Shown in pieces: positions 32,104 to 41,062 of a stretch of 64,000 bases of DNA. The notes beneath the pieces were generated by a model. The model saw only the letters and a program-made list of their open reading frames with translations. It was not told where the DNA came from and ran no database searches. The number at the start of each line of letters is the position of its first letter. Within the stretch, counting starts at the first letter, position 1. The position numbers and the translations under genes were made by a program. The stretch covers positions 1-64,000 of the forward strand of contig CAVSQS010000002.1 in assembly GCA_963730165.1 (NCBI GenBank), in the 5' to 3' direction. The DNA is from DASSQJ01 sp963730165. GTDB lineage: Bacteria; Actinomycetota; Actinomycetes; Actinomycetales; Dermatophilaceae.

Positions 32104-32814
32104 ATGTCAACGCCAACCGGGTCCACGTCAACCATCCTCCGTCCCGGCGACGCCACGCGTCGCTCTCTCGTCCGCTCCGGCGGCGTCGCCTCCCATGTCG
32201 TCGCCGGCACCTACGTCATCGGCTTCGGCACGATGGCCGCCTACCTCGCCCCCTCCGGCTTCGTCGCCGCCGTGGCCGACCCGGAGGGCTCTCTCGAGTT
32301 CCTCCTGGCGCACCCGTCGGCGATGTGCGCCTGGTACCTCGTCCTCTACCTCGTCGGCGGGGCCGCCATGGCCCTGGTCTCCCTCGGCGTCGGGGAACGC
32401 CTGTCGGCGGCGTCCTCGTCGCTGGGCCGGGTGTCGGCGGCAGCCGGACTCATCTGGTCGGGGCTGCTCCTCGCATCGGGAAGTGTCGCCGTCGTCGGGC
32501 AGCACGCGGTCGCCACGCTTGCCGTGGACCACCCCGACCTGGCCCTCGGCACCTGGGTCTCGACGAGCATCGTCCAGGACTCGCTCGGGGGAGGCATCGA
32601 AGTCGCCGGTGCCCTCTGGGCGGCGGTCGTCGGCTACGCCGCCCTCCGGACACGGGCGCTCCCTGCCGGACTCGGTGGGCTGGCGCTCGGGCTGGCGGCC
32701 GTCGGTCTGCTGACCGTGCTCCCGTTCGCGACCGAGACGGCGACCTCCGTGTTCGGACTCGGCTTCCTCGTCTGGTTCACCTGGGCCGGCGTCGTGCTCT
32801 CCCGCCGCCGCTGA
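32104..32814 (+). CDS. multi-spanning membrane protein, DUF4386-like
   Basis: A 236-residue membrane protein with about six hydrophobic segments: about 30-52, 75-97, 107-133, 155-180, 185-205 and 210-230. The spacing and the loop after helix two (PEGSLEFLLAHPSAMCAWYL) resemble the DUF4386 family of unknown function. ATG 32104 has GGTGGAG upstream. It is divergent from the two-component system and ends at a long bidirectional terminator before comEC. No transport motif is visible. Confidence 0.7.
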   Translation: MSTPTGSTSTILRPGDATRRSLVRSGGVASHVVAGTYVIGFGTMAAYLAPSGFVAAVADPEGSLEFLLAHPSAMCAWYLVLYLVGGAAMALVSLGVGERLSAASSSLGRVSAAAGLIWSGLLLASGSVAVVGQHAVATLAVDHPDLALGTWVSTSIVQDSLGGGIEVAGALWAAVVGYAALRTRALPAGLGGLALGLAAVGLLTVLPFATETATSVFGLGFLVWFTWAGVVLSRRR

Positions 32815-32822
32815 CCCGCCGC

Positions 32823-32866
32823 CACCCGCCCGGCCCCCGCCGACCTCGGCGCGGGCCGGGCGGGTG
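32823..32866. terminator. bidirectional terminator with about 20-bp stem
   Basis: CACCCGCCCGGCCC (32823-32836) pairs with GGGCCGGGCGGGTG (32853-32866); after one mismatch the inner CGCCGA/TCGGCG adds six pairs. It sits between the convergent membrane-protein gene (+) and comEC (-). Confidence 0.85.
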
Positions 32867-32868
32867 CG

Positions 32869-35235
32869 TCAACGGCGCGTCACCACTGCGACCCCTCCCC
32901 CGCGTTCGACGACGGCGACGTCGCCGCGTTCGTCGGTGCGGTAGAGCGCGTACCCGAGCCGCCGCAGCAGGTCGAGGTGGTGCGGCGCGGGGTGGCCGTA
33001 GTCGTTGTCGGCCCCCACGCTGATGATCCCGACCGGGGCCCGCACGAGGGCCATGAGGTCGTCGTCGAGGTTGGCGCTGCCGTGGTGGGGCGTCTTGACG
33101 ACCTCGAAGCCGCCCGCCACCTCGGCCAGGCGCGGGTCGCGTCGCAGCCGGAGCAGCAGGTCGTGGGCGGCCTCACGCTCGACGTCGCCGAGCAGGAGGG
33201 CGTCGAGCCCACCGACCCGCGCCGCGAGCACGATGCTGGCGTTGTTCGGCACCGAGCCGGCCGCGATGCGGTGCCACGGTGCCCAGACGACGGCGTCGAC
33301 GTCGCCGAGCCGGAGCCGGTCCCCGGCACGCAGCACGGCGACGGGGAGCCCCTCGGCCACGGCCAGCGCATGCACGTCCGCCGCCCCGCGGGCGGGTTCG
33401 GCCACCGGGCCGACGAGCACCTGACGCACCTCCCGACCCCGCAGCGCCCCGGTCAGCCCGTCCACGTGGTCGGCGTGGTAGTGCGTGAGCACGACGGCGT
33501 CGAGAACCCCGACGCCCAGCCGGTCGAGGCACGCGTCGACGAGCGGCGGGTCGGGGCCGGCGTCGACGAGGACCGCGCGGCCGGGGCCACTGCGCAGCAC
33601 GACCGCGTCACCCTGCCCGACGTCGCAGGCGACGACGCGCCATCCGTCGGGCGGCCAGGTCACGGTGTCCGTCGGCCACAGCCCGGCGGCGGCGAGCGCC
33701 GCGACGCCGAGCGCCACCAGCGGGTGGGCGGCGACCCCCGCGACGAGTGCCCGACCGGTGAGGAGCACGGCGACCAGGAGCCCCGCGAGGAGCAGCGCAC
33801 CCGGGGCACCGTCGGGCCACGGCGCCGTACCGCCCGGGACCCGGGCGAAGGCGTGGGCGATCCACGCGATCACCTCGGTGGGCAGGACACCGGTCCAGGC
33901 CACGACCGCGGCGCCGCTGGGCCACGGGACCGACACCAGCGCGGCGACCACGCCGGCCACCGTCGCGGGGGGCACGAGCGGTGCCGCCAGCAGGTTGGCG
34001 ACCACCCCGACGACGCTGACCGAGCCCTGGAGCAGGACGATGACGGGAGCGGTCGCGACCTGCGCGGCGACAGGCACGGCCAGCGCCGGCCCCAGCGGCG
34101 CGAGCCGGGTCGGCAGCCGCGCGGCGACTGCATCCCCCCAGGGCCGGGTGAACAGGAGCAGGCCCAGCGTCGCGAGGGTCGAGAGGACGAAGCCGTACGA
34201 GCGGGCCAGCCACGGGTCGAGGACGAGGACCGCGACCACGGCGCCGGCGAGCACCGGCGGACCGGCCGAGCGGCGCGAACGGCTGAGGCCGAGCAGGCCG
34301 ATCGCGCCCATCGCCGCGGCGCGCACGACGCTCGGGTCGGGGCGGGCGAGGACGACGAAGCCGGCGAGCGCGAGCCCGGCGAGGAGCGGGCGCACCCGGC
34401 GCGGTAGGCCGAGCACCCCGCACAGTCCGAGCACCAGCCCGACGACGACGGCGACGTTGGCCCCGCTCACCGCGGTGAGGTGGGTCATCCCCGTCGCCCG
34501 CATCGCGTCGGTGAGGTCGGCCGGGGTGCGGCTGGTGTCGCCGATGACGAGGCCGGGCAGCAGGCCCCGGGCGTCGTGAGGGGCGCTGTCGACCGCCCCC
34601 CGCAGGCCGGCCCGCAGCCGTTCCGCCCCGGCCGCGACCGCGCCCGGCGGCGCACGGACCCGCACCGGTCCCGAGACCGCGAGGATCGCGACGCGGTCGT
34701 CGCCGGGCTCGGCGGGAACGAGCCGGCCCCGGACCTCGACGCTCGAGCGCCAGGACGGGCCGACCAGCTCGTCGCCACCGGTGAGGAGGACCGGCGCCGC
34801 CGTGCCGACGAGTCGGCCCCGGGCGGACAGCGAGGTCACCGTCGCCTCACGCAGCACCCGCTGTGTCTCGTCGGCCCGGGCGGGGAGGAGGACGGGGTCG
34901 CCGGTGAGCACGGCGACCGCGCGAACCGTGGTGCGCTCGCGGGCGAGCGCCCGCACCCCGCCCCGGTCACGGAGCGCACCCTGCGCCACGGCCGCCGCCT
35001 GGAGGAGGGCGACCACGGTGACGACGAGGAGCACGGCCCACCGGACGGTGCGTACCCGGGCCGACCGGCGTGCGACCACCGCCAGGACGACCCCGATCGA
35101 GAGGAGCCCACCGACGAGCGCGGCCCGGACCGGCACCGCGGCACCGAGCGTCGCCGCGGCGGCTGCCCAGCCGGCGAGGGCCGGGACGAGCAGCCGGAGG
35201 TCGGTGGACCGGGCTGCGCGGTGTCGCGGTGTCAC
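32869..35235 (-). CDS. comEC: ComEC DNA-uptake channel protein
   Basis: A 788-residue ComEC/Rec2 protein. An N-terminal DUF4131-like region with membrane helices (about 10-70) is followed by the polytopic competence domain (about 210-520), starting around MTHLTAVSGANVAVVVGLVL. The C-terminal metallo-beta-lactamase domain holds the HxHxDH-like VVLTHYHADHVDGLTG and PHHGSANLDDDLM. In competent bacteria it imports single-stranded DNA across the membrane. It overlaps comEA by four bases. All domains are present, so it is not a remnant. Whether the organism is naturally competent is unknown. Confidence 0.93.
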   Translation of the reverse strand: MTPRHRAARSTDLRLLVPALAGWAAAAATLGAAVPVRAALVGGLLSIGVVLAVVARRSARVRTVRWAVLLVVTVVALLQAAAVAQGALRDRGGVRALARERTTVRAVAVLTGDPVLLPARADETQRVLREATVTSLSARGRLVGTAAPVLLTGGDELVGPSWRSSVEVRGRLVPAEPGDDRVAILAVSGPVRVRAPPGAVAAGAERLRAGLRGAVDSAPHDARGLLPGLVIGDTSRTPADLTDAMRATGMTHLTAVSGANVAVVVGLVLGLCGVLGLPRRVRPLLAGLALAGFVVLARPDPSVVRAAAMGAIGLLGLSRSRRSAGPPVLAGAVVAVLVLDPWLARSYGFVLSTLATLGLLLFTRPWGDAVAARLPTRLAPLGPALAVPVAAQVATAPVIVLLQGSVSVVGVVANLLAAPLVPPATVAGVVAALVSVPWPSGAAVVAWTGVLPTEVIAWIAHAFARVPGGTAPWPDGAPGALLLAGLLVAVLLTGRALVAGVAAHPLVALGVAALAAAGLWPTDTVTWPPDGWRVVACDVGQGDAVVLRSGPGRAVLVDAGPDPPLVDACLDRLGVGVLDAVVLTHYHADHVDGLTGALRGREVRQVLVGPVAEPARGAADVHALAVAEGLPVAVLRAGDRLRLGDVDAVVWAPWHRIAAGSVPNNASIVLAARVGGLDALLLGDVEREAAHDLLLRLRRDPRLAEVAGGFEVVKTPHHGSANLDDDLMALVRAPVGIISVGADNDYGHPAPHHLDLLRRLGYALYRTDERGDVAVVERGGGVAVVTRR

Positions 35236-36170
35236 GTGGTGACGAGCGGTCGCAGCCGCTCGAGCAGCTTCTCGCCGATGCCGCTCACCTCCGCGAGCTC
35301 GTCGACGGTGGTGAACCGACCGTGGACGGTGCGCCAGTCGACGATGCGTCCGGCGAGCACCGGGCCGACCCCGGGCAGCGCGTCGAGGGTCGCGAGGTCG
35401 GCGGAGTTGAGCGGGACGAGCGCGCCCGGCGGCCCCGCGCCGCCCCCGCCCGGCCCTGCGGCACCGAGGACCACCTCACCCGGGCGGGGCACCCGCACCT
35501 GCTCGCCGTCGACGAGGACGCGCGCGAGGTTGACGCCGCCGAGGTCGGCCTTCCCGGTCGCACCACCGGCCGCCTCGAGGGCGTCGGCGACCCGAGAGCC
35601 GGGCGGCAGGTGCAGCACCCCCGGACGGCGGACCTGACCGACGACGTGAACCACGACCGGGACCCCGTCCACCCGGCCCTGCCCACCACCCGCCCCGGGG
35701 ACCGCCGACGGCGTGGTCGTCGGCACCCCCACCGCCGCCGCTGCCGTCGAGAGACCCGTGGGGCCGGCCCGGGGTCCGCCGCCGGGGGCGATGAGGACCG
35801 GCTCGGCGCTCGCCCGGGCCCAGGCGACGCGCACCCCGAGCACGGCCGCGGCGAGGAGGGCGACGCCGACGACACCCGCGACCGCCGCCCGCCCGGGGTT
35901 CCACCGGGCGCCGTCGAGGGCGGAGGGCAGCCGGACCCAGCGCGCACGCGGTGGGCGCTGGCGCCGGTGGCGGCCCGGTGCCGCGGGCACCTCGGGACCT
36001 TCCGGGTCGGGCGCCGCGGGCGCACGGACCTGACCGACGAGGTCGCCGGGGCCGGGGACGAACTGCCCGGCGGGCGCGCCCGGGTGGCCCGCCGAGGCCG
36101 GGCGGGCGCCATCCCTGAGCCTCGCCAGGGCTCGCGGGGAGACCCCCTCGGCGTGCTGTCGACCTCCCAT
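35232..36170 (-). CDS. comEA: ComEA-like DNA-binding membrane protein
   Basis: A 312-residue protein: a long basic cytoplasmic head, one transmembrane helix (AAVAGVVGVALLAAAVLGVR, about 94-113), a Pro/Gly linker, a SLBB domain (VVHVVGQVRRPGVLHLPPGS) and a C-terminal helix-hairpin-helix DNA-binding module (LNSADLATLDALPGVGPVLA ... VSGIGEKLLERLRP). It binds incoming double-stranded DNA outside the membrane for ComEC. ATG 36170 follows a TAGCGT -10 box by seven bases, so the message appears leaderless. It overlaps comEC by four bases. Confidence 0.92.
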   Translation of the reverse strand: MGGRQHAEGVSPRALARLRDGARPASAGHPGAPAGQFVPGPGDLVGQVRAPAAPDPEGPEVPAAPGRHRRQRPPRARWVRLPSALDGARWNPGRAAVAGVVGVALLAAAVLGVRVAWARASAEPVLIAPGGGPRAGPTGLSTAAAAVGVPTTTPSAVPGAGGGQGRVDGVPVVVHVVGQVRRPGVLHLPPGSRVADALEAAGGATGKADLGGVNLARVLVDGEQVRVPRPGEVVLGAAGPGGGGAGPPGALVPLNSADLATLDALPGVGPVLAGRIVDWRTVHGRFTTVDELAEVSGIGEKLLERLRPLVTT

Positions 36171-36282
36171 GGCCGCGACGCTAGGCAGCCGCGCGGCAGC
36201 GCTCCCAGCCGTGCCCGTGCCGGGTGTGGACGACCGCGCCCCACCGCCGCCCCTGTGGACGACCGCAGGCCCGCCCGCCGGG

Positions 36283-36885
36283 TCAGCGGCGCCGACGCCG
36301 GCGCAGCCACCAGGCCCGGATGTTGCGCTGGTGGCGCCACAGCACGAGCCCGGCGAGGGCGACGAGCCACCACCCGACGAGCGGCTCCGGCCACGGCAGC
36401 ACCCCGACCCCCGCCGCGACGCCGAGGAGGAACAACAACCCGGTGACGACGACCGAGGCCTCGCCGACGTAGGAGACCACCGCCCAGACCGCGAGGAAGA
36501 CGCCGACCGCCCCGAGCCCGACCCACGGCTCGACGGCGAGGATCGCACCGAACGCGCACGCGACCCCCTTGCCGCCTCGACCCCCGAGGAAGGGACTGAA
36601 GACGTGCCCGAGCACGACGGCGAGCCCGGCGACGAGCGCCGGCACGAGGCCGAGCAGGCGCAGGGCGAGCAGGGTCGGCAGGTAGGCCTTGAGGACGTCG
36701 AGGACGAGCACGAGGACGCCCCACTTCCGGCCGAGCACCCGCCCGGCGTTCGTCGCGCCCGGGTTGCCCGAGCCCGACGCCCGCAGGTCGCCGCCGAGGG
36801 CACGGGCGAGCAGCGCCGCGGGGTTGACCGAGCCGATGAGGAAGGCGAGCACGGCGGTGAAGACCACGAGGGCGCCCCGGTCCAC
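36283..36885 (-). CDS. plsY: PlsY-type acyl-phosphate:glycerol-3-phosphate acyltransferase
   Basis: A 200-residue polytopic membrane enzyme that would transfer an acyl group from acyl-phosphate to glycerol-3-phosphate, the first step of phospholipid synthesis. PlsY motifs are clear: AFLIGSVNPAALLAR near the N-terminus, GSGNPGATNAGRVLGRKWG, and GHVFSPFLGGRGGKGVACAFG-like glycine-rich loop. About five to six helices fit the family. GTG 36885 is the first usable start, five bases after the degV stop; no ribosome site is visible, so coupling to degV is likely. The C-terminus is an Arg-rich tail. Confidence 0.88.
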   Translation of the reverse strand: MDRGALVVFTAVLAFLIGSVNPAALLARALGGDLRASGSGNPGATNAGRVLGRKWGVLVLVLDVLKAYLPTLLALRLLGLVPALVAGLAVVLGHVFSPFLGGRGGKGVACAFGAILAVEPWVGLGAVGVFLAVWAVVSYVGEASVVVTGLLFLLGVAAGVGVLPWPEPLVGWWLVALAGLVLWRHQRNIRAWWLRRRRRR

Positions 36886-36890
36886 CGGCG

Positions 36891-37745
36891 TCAGCGCGCG
36901 ACGCGGGGCACGACGGCGACGGCGAGGGTGCCCGGGCCGACGTGCGCGCCGACGACCGCGCCGAGCTCGACGACGCGCATCCCGGCGTCCGGGAGGCGGG
37001 AGGCCAGCCGCTCGACGAGGCGCTCGGCCCGCTCCGCGGAGTCGAGGTGGTGGACCGCGACATCGACCCCGGCGTCGGCGGACGCCTCGGCGGCCTCGAC
37101 GGCCAGCTCCTCGAGCCGCGCGATGGCCCGGCTGGCCGTGCGGACCCGCTCGAGCGGGACGATGTGGCCCTCGCGCAGCGCGAGGATCGGCTTGATGGCC
37201 AGGGCCGAGCCGAGCAGGGCCCCGGCCCGACCGATCCGACCGCCCCTCCGCAGGTACTCGAGGGTGTCGACGTAGAAGACGACCGAGCTGGCCTCGCACG
37301 TGCGCCGCACGAGGTCGGCGACCTCCCCGGTGGTGGCTCCGCCGGCCGCGGCCCGGGCACCGGCGAGCACCGCGTGCCCCATGACCATGCCGAGCGCCCG
37401 TGAGTCGACGACGGTGACGGGGACGGGCGACTGGGCCGCTGCCGCGTGCGCGCCACCGACCGTGCTCGACAGCTCGGCGGACAGGTGCACGGAGACCACG
37501 GCGTCCGCACCGTCGCGTGCGGCGGCCTCGTACACCTCGAGGAAGGCTGCCGGGGCGGGCCGCGAGGTCGACACCGGAGTGAAGGCGCGCAGTGCCGCGG
37601 CGACCTCGCGCGCGTCGACGTCGACGCCCTCGCGGTGCTCGCGGCCGCCGACGACGACGTGGAGCGGGACGACACGCACGTCGAGGTCGCCCACGAGGTC
37701 GGCCGGGAGGTAGGCCGTCGAGTCGGTGACGAGCGCGGTGCTCAC
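36891..37745 (-). CDS. DegV family fatty-acid-binding protein
   Basis: A 284-residue DegV/FakB-like protein that binds a fatty acid for phosphorylation by a FakA-type kinase. The N-terminal ALVTDSTAYLPADLV, the central SVHLSAELSSTVGGA and the later FYVDTLEYLRRGGRIGRAGA are diagnostic. It lies directly upstream of plsY, whose substrate is acyl-phosphate; this is a sensible pathway pairing, although FakA is not in the window. GTG 37745 follows the -10 box TAGCCT by six bases, so the gene seems to have its own leaderless promoter inside the stop codon of the preceding gene. Confidence 0.9.
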   Translation of the reverse strand: MSTALVTDSTAYLPADLVGDLDVRVVPLHVVVGGREHREGVDVDAREVAAALRAFTPVSTSRPAPAAFLEVYEAAARDGADAVVSVHLSAELSSTVGGAHAAAAQSPVPVTVVDSRALGMVMGHAVLAGARAAAGGATTGEVADLVRRTCEASSVVFYVDTLEYLRRGGRIGRAGALLGSALAIKPILALREGHIVPLERVRTASRAIARLEELAVEAAEASADAGVDVAVHHLDSAERAERLVERLASRLPDAGMRVVELGAVVGAHVGPGTLAVAVVPRVAR

Positions 37746-37754
37746 CCGAGCAGG

Positions 37755-38321
37755 CTAGTCCCCGAGCCGGGTCGGTACGCCACCCACGCAGCCGATGGTC
37801 AGCTCCACCTCGTCCTCGCCGCCCTTGAAGTGCACCTCGAGGTGGCCGTCCTCGGTGTCGGTCTCGAACCGCCAGCCGTCACGCACCGTGATCGACTCCA
37901 GCCGCACCTTCCCGGAGGTGCACGAGGCCACCACGGTGCCACCGCGCGTCGCGAACGAGGCCTTCGTCGTCGTGGGGGTCGTGCGGGCCCGCGTGGGGGC
38001 CGGCGCCGAGGTCGTCGGCGACGTCCGGGTCGGCGCCGGCGTGCGGGTCGGTGCCGCGGTGCGCGTCGGGGCCGGGGCCGGGGCCGTCGTGCGGGTCCGG
38101 GTGGGCGTCGGCGTCGAGGTCCTCGTGCGGGTGGGCGAGGACGAGGGTGTCGGGGCCGACTCCTCGGCCGCCGGGAGCGCCGCGACGGCGCTGGCGGCCG
38201 GCGCCTGGCCGACGCCGCGGCTCGCCCGGTCGACGACGAGGTAGGTGACCCCGCCGACCGAGGCGACGACGAGGAGCCACGCGAGGAGCATCACACCGAG
38301 TGGCCAGCTGACGGCCTTCAC
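37755..38321 (-). CDS. membrane-anchored protein with Thr/Pro/Arg-rich linker, function unknown
   Basis: A 188-residue protein with one N-terminal hydrophobic helix (PLGVMLLAWLLVVASVGGVT), then a low-complexity linker (about 55-120) of repeated TRT/PTRT units, and a strand-rich C-terminal domain with two cysteines (VVASCTSGKVRLESITVRDG ... VELTIGCVGG). The C-terminus probably lies outside the membrane. GTG 38321 has AAGGAGG upstream. It is divergent from a two-component system with a 35-base gap, which suggests that it is either a target or a partner of that system. I do not recognise the domain. Confidence 0.7.
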   Translation of the reverse strand: MKAVSWPLGVMLLAWLLVVASVGGVTYLVVDRASRGVGQAPAASAVAALPAAEESAPTPSSSPTRTRTSTPTPTRTRTTAPAPAPTRTAAPTRTPAPTRTSPTTSAPAPTRARTTPTTTKASFATRGGTVVASCTSGKVRLESITVRDGWRFETDTEDGHLEVHFKGGEDEVELTIGCVGGVPTRLGD

Positions 38322-38356
38322 GCGCGTCTCCCTCCTTCTGCAATACCGTGCCCACT

Positions 38357-39055
38357 GTGGCACACGTGCTCGTCGTCGAGGACGACCCGGCGATCCGCTC
38401 CGCCCTCGTCCGCTCGCTCACCGACCGGGGGCACGCCGTGTCCAGCGCCCCGGGCGGCATGGCAGGTCTCCAGCAGGCCCTCGACGAGCAGCCGGACCTC
38501 GTCCTGCTCGACCTCGGCCTGCCCGACATCGACGGCCACAGCGTGCTCACCATGCTGCGCGCCGTGCGCCGCACGCCGGTCATCGTCGTGACGGCCCGCG
38601 ACGACGACCCGTCGGTGGTGCGCGCCCTGGACGCCGGCGCCGACGACTACGTCGTCAAGCCGTTCGGGATGGACCAGCTCGAGGCCCGGATGCGCGCCGT
38701 CCTGCGGCGCGTCCAGGCCGACGGCACGACCGGGCCGCTCGTCGTCGGCCGTCTGTCGGTCGACCCCGTCGCCCGCGAGGCGACCCTCGACGGCGAGGTC
38801 CTCGACCTGTCGCGCCGCGAGTTCGACCTGCTCCACCTGCTCGCCCGCCGCAGCGGCGAGGTGGTGACGAAGCGGGAGATCCTCGCCGAGGTGTGGAACC
38901 AGCCGTACGGCGGTGGTGAGCGCACCGTCGACGTCCACCTCTCGTGGCTGCGGCGCAAGCTGGGCGAGAGCGCGGCTCATCCCGCGTACCTCCACAGCCA
39001 CCGTGGCGTGGGCGTCCGGCTGGCGCCCCCGCCCGACGAGGCCGCCGACGGATGA
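38357..39055 (+). CDS. OmpR/PhoB family response regulator
   Basis: A 232-residue response regulator with receiver domain (VLVVEDDP; phospho-acceptor Asp52 in LLDLGLPDIDG; Lys in YVVKPFG) and a C-terminal winged helix (LDLSRREFDLLHLLARRSGE, VDVHLSWLRRKLGE). GTG 38357 is chosen over GTG 38348 because a TACCGT -10 box ends seven bases before it, implying a leaderless message. It overlaps the kinase by four bases. It probably regulates the neighbouring redox operon and the two secreted-protein genes, inferred from position only. Confidence 0.92.
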   Translation: MAHVLVVEDDPAIRSALVRSLTDRGHAVSSAPGGMAGLQQALDEQPDLVLLDLGLPDIDGHSVLTMLRAVRRTPVIVVTARDDDPSVVRALDAGADDYVVKPFGMDQLEARMRAVLRRVQADGTTGPLVVGRLSVDPVAREATLDGEVLDLSRREFDLLHLLARRSGEVVTKREILAEVWNQPYGGGERTVDVHLSWLRRKLGESAAHPAYLHSHRGVGVRLAPPPDEAADG

Positions 39056-40341
39056 CGCGTCGCATCGGGCTGCTCGTCGCGGCGACCACCTCGGCGGTCG
39101 TGCTGGCCTTCATCGTGCCGCTCGGCGTCATCATCGCGACGTTCGCCGCCGACCGCGCCGAGACCGCCGCCCGCGAGCAGGCGCAGTCCGTCGCGACGCT
39201 CGTCGCCACGGTCGACGACCCCGGCACCCTCGAGCAGACCATCCGCAGCGTCGGTCTGCTCGGGCCGCCGGTGTTCGTCGTCGAGGAGGACGGCACCACC
39301 CTGGGTGACGCCCCGGACCCGCTGCCCGCGCACGTCCTCGACGAGGTGGCGAGGGCGCGTCAGGACCGGGGCGCGTTCACCGCCGAGCACGCCGGCGGGC
39401 GCGACGCCGTGGTCCCCGTGCTCACCGGGCGCGGCCTCGAGGTGGTCGTCGCGACGGCCACGACCGAGGAGCTGCGGGCCGGAGTGCCACAGGCCTGGGT
39501 GACGATCGCCGCGCTCGGCCTCGGGCTCGTCGGGCTGTCGGTGGCCGTGGCGTGGTGGCTCGGACGACGGATCAGCACGCCCGTCACCGAGGTGGCCACC
39601 GTGGCGCACCGGCTGCGCGAGGGTGACGCGAGCGCCCGCGCCGTGCCCGGCGGGCCCCCGGAGACCGCGGAGCTGGGCCGCGCCCTCAACGCGCTCGCCG
39701 ACCGCATCCACGAGCTGGTCGCCGCGGAGCGCGAGACGGTCGCCGACCTCGGTCACCGGCTCCGCACCCCCGTGACCGCGCTGCGCCTCGACACCGACCT
39801 CGTCGAGGACCCGGAGGTCGCCGACCGGCTGCGGGAGCACGTCGACCACCTCCAGCGCCGGATCGACGAGGTGGTCCGCGAGGCGCGGCGCCCCGTCGTC
39901 GACGAGATGTGGGCGGCGACCGAGCTCGGCCCGTTGCTCGCCGAGCGGGTCGGATTCTGGCGCGCCCTCGCCGAGGACCAGGAGCGACGGCTCGAGCTCG
40001 TCGTCCTGGCGCCCCAGGCAGTGGTGCGCCTGCCGGCCCGTGACGTGCGCGAGGTCGTCGACACGCTGCTCGACAACGTCTTCGCGCACACGCCGGAGGG
40101 CACGGGAGCACGGGTGGTGCTCTCCGCGACCGGCGGGCAGGCGGTGCTCGTCATCGAGGACGCCGGGCCGGGGCTGGCGGTCCCGTGGCGGGGCCGCGGC
40201 CACAGCGAGGCGGGGTCGACCGGGCTGGGCCTGGCGATCGTGCACCGCGTCGTCGAGGGGGCGGGTGGTGTCGTCAGGCTCGGCGAGTCCGCGCTGGGGG
40301 GGCTGCGGGTCGAGCTGCGCCTGCCCGCGGCTGCTCCCTGA
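39052..40341 (+). CDS. HAMP-containing sensor histidine kinase
   Basis: A 429-residue kinase. Transmembrane helices at about 7-32 and 148-170 bracket an extracytoplasmic sensor of about 115 residues. A HAMP domain follows (GRRISTPVTEVATVAHRLRE). The H-box ADLGHRLRTPVTALRLD holds His235. The ATP-binding domain has a recognisable N-box (VVDTLLDNVFAHTPEG), IEDAGPGL and TGLGLAIVHRVVEGAGG. ATG 39052 overlaps the response regulator stop (ATGA). The sensor contains no cysteines or haem motif that would announce a redox ligand. Confidence 0.92.
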   Translation: MTRRIGLLVAATTSAVVLAFIVPLGVIIATFAADRAETAAREQAQSVATLVATVDDPGTLEQTIRSVGLLGPPVFVVEEDGTTLGDAPDPLPAHVLDEVARARQDRGAFTAEHAGGRDAVVPVLTGRGLEVVVATATTEELRAGVPQAWVTIAALGLGLVGLSVAVAWWLGRRISTPVTEVATVAHRLREGDASARAVPGGPPETAELGRALNALADRIHELVAAERETVADLGHRLRTPVTALRLDTDLVEDPEVADRLREHVDHLQRRIDEVVREARRPVVDEMWAATELGPLLAERVGFWRALAEDQERRLELVVLAPQAVVRLPARDVREVVDTLLDNVFAHTPEGTGARVVLSATGGQAVLVIEDAGPGLAVPWRGRGHSEAGSTGLGLAIVHRVVEGAGGVVRLGESALGGLRVELRLPAAAP

Positions 40342-40368
40342 CGCGGGCGCCGCGGGCAGGGTCACGGC

Positions 40369-40800
40369 TCAGTCGTCCCCGTGCTCGCCGCCACCGTCGT
40401 GGTCGCCGTCGTGCTCGTCCTCGTGCTCGCCGTCCTCGTGCTCGTACGCGTCGTCGTCCCGGTCCTCCGACTGCTCGCGCGAGTCGTAGGTCGCCGAGGG
40501 CCGCGAGGTGTGGCCGCTGGAGGACTCGGTGGCCTGGTGGGTCGCCGGCGCCTGGGTGACGGGGGCGAGCGTGATGGTCGGGCCGGGCTTGTGCACGACG
40601 CACTCGTCGTGCTCCAGGACGGCCGGGGCGACGCAGTCGTCGGCCTCCTGGGTCACCGTCGGCGTCGCGACCGGTGCGTACGTGGGCGTCGCGGGCAGCG
40701 AGGCAGGGACCTGGTCGGCGGGCGCCATGGCGGTGTAGACACCGACGGCGAGCAGGCCGCCGAGCAGGGTGCTGGCGCCGATGGTCGTGGCGAGAGACAC
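40369..40800 (-). CDS. anchored protein with acidic His/Asp-rich tail, function unknown
   Basis: A 143-residue protein. GTG 40800 has GGAGG upstream and starts a hydrophobic helix (SLATTIGASTLLGGLLAVGV) that would be a signal anchor. A Thr/Pro-rich region with two cysteines (DDCVAPAVLEHDECVVH) follows, and the last 30 residues are almost only Asp, Glu, His and Gly. The tail could bind metal ions outside the cell. It converges on the sensor kinase gene and is divergent from the redox operon, which suggests common control. No known family. Confidence 0.6.
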   Translation of the reverse strand: MSLATTIGASTLLGGLLAVGVYTAMAPADQVPASLPATPTYAPVATPTVTQEADDCVAPAVLEHDECVVHKPGPTITLAPVTQAPATHQATESSSGHTSRPSATYDSREQSEDRDDDAYEHEDGEHEDEHDGDHDGGGEHGDD

Positions 40801-40810
40801 GATGACCTCC

Positions 40811-40828
40811 GGGGTTGCAGGGGTTGCA
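40811..40828. repeat. two tandem copies of GGGGTTGCA
   Basis: The 9-base unit GGGGTTGCA occurs twice head to tail at 40811-40819 and 40820-40828, ending in a further GGG. It lies just upstream of the ribosome site of the minus-strand anchored-protein gene. It might be a response-regulator half-site pair or a simple slippage repeat. Confidence 0.6.
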
Positions 40829-41062
40829 GGGACCTCGATGGTCGCGCGCGTCGCGTCAAGCCGGTGTCGCCGCACCGTCAAGAGTGCGTTAACACCGCCC
40901 GCGGGTCGGCCGGTGTCACCGGGCCGGGGCGGTGGAGGCGCCGCGCCCGGGGGCCCACAGGCGGTGTCGCCATGACGTTTCCTTAACCGACGGATGAGGC
41001 GCGCTTGTGACGCCGGGCACCACGCTGGTCCCAGTCATGCACCCACGCAACGGAGGTCACCG

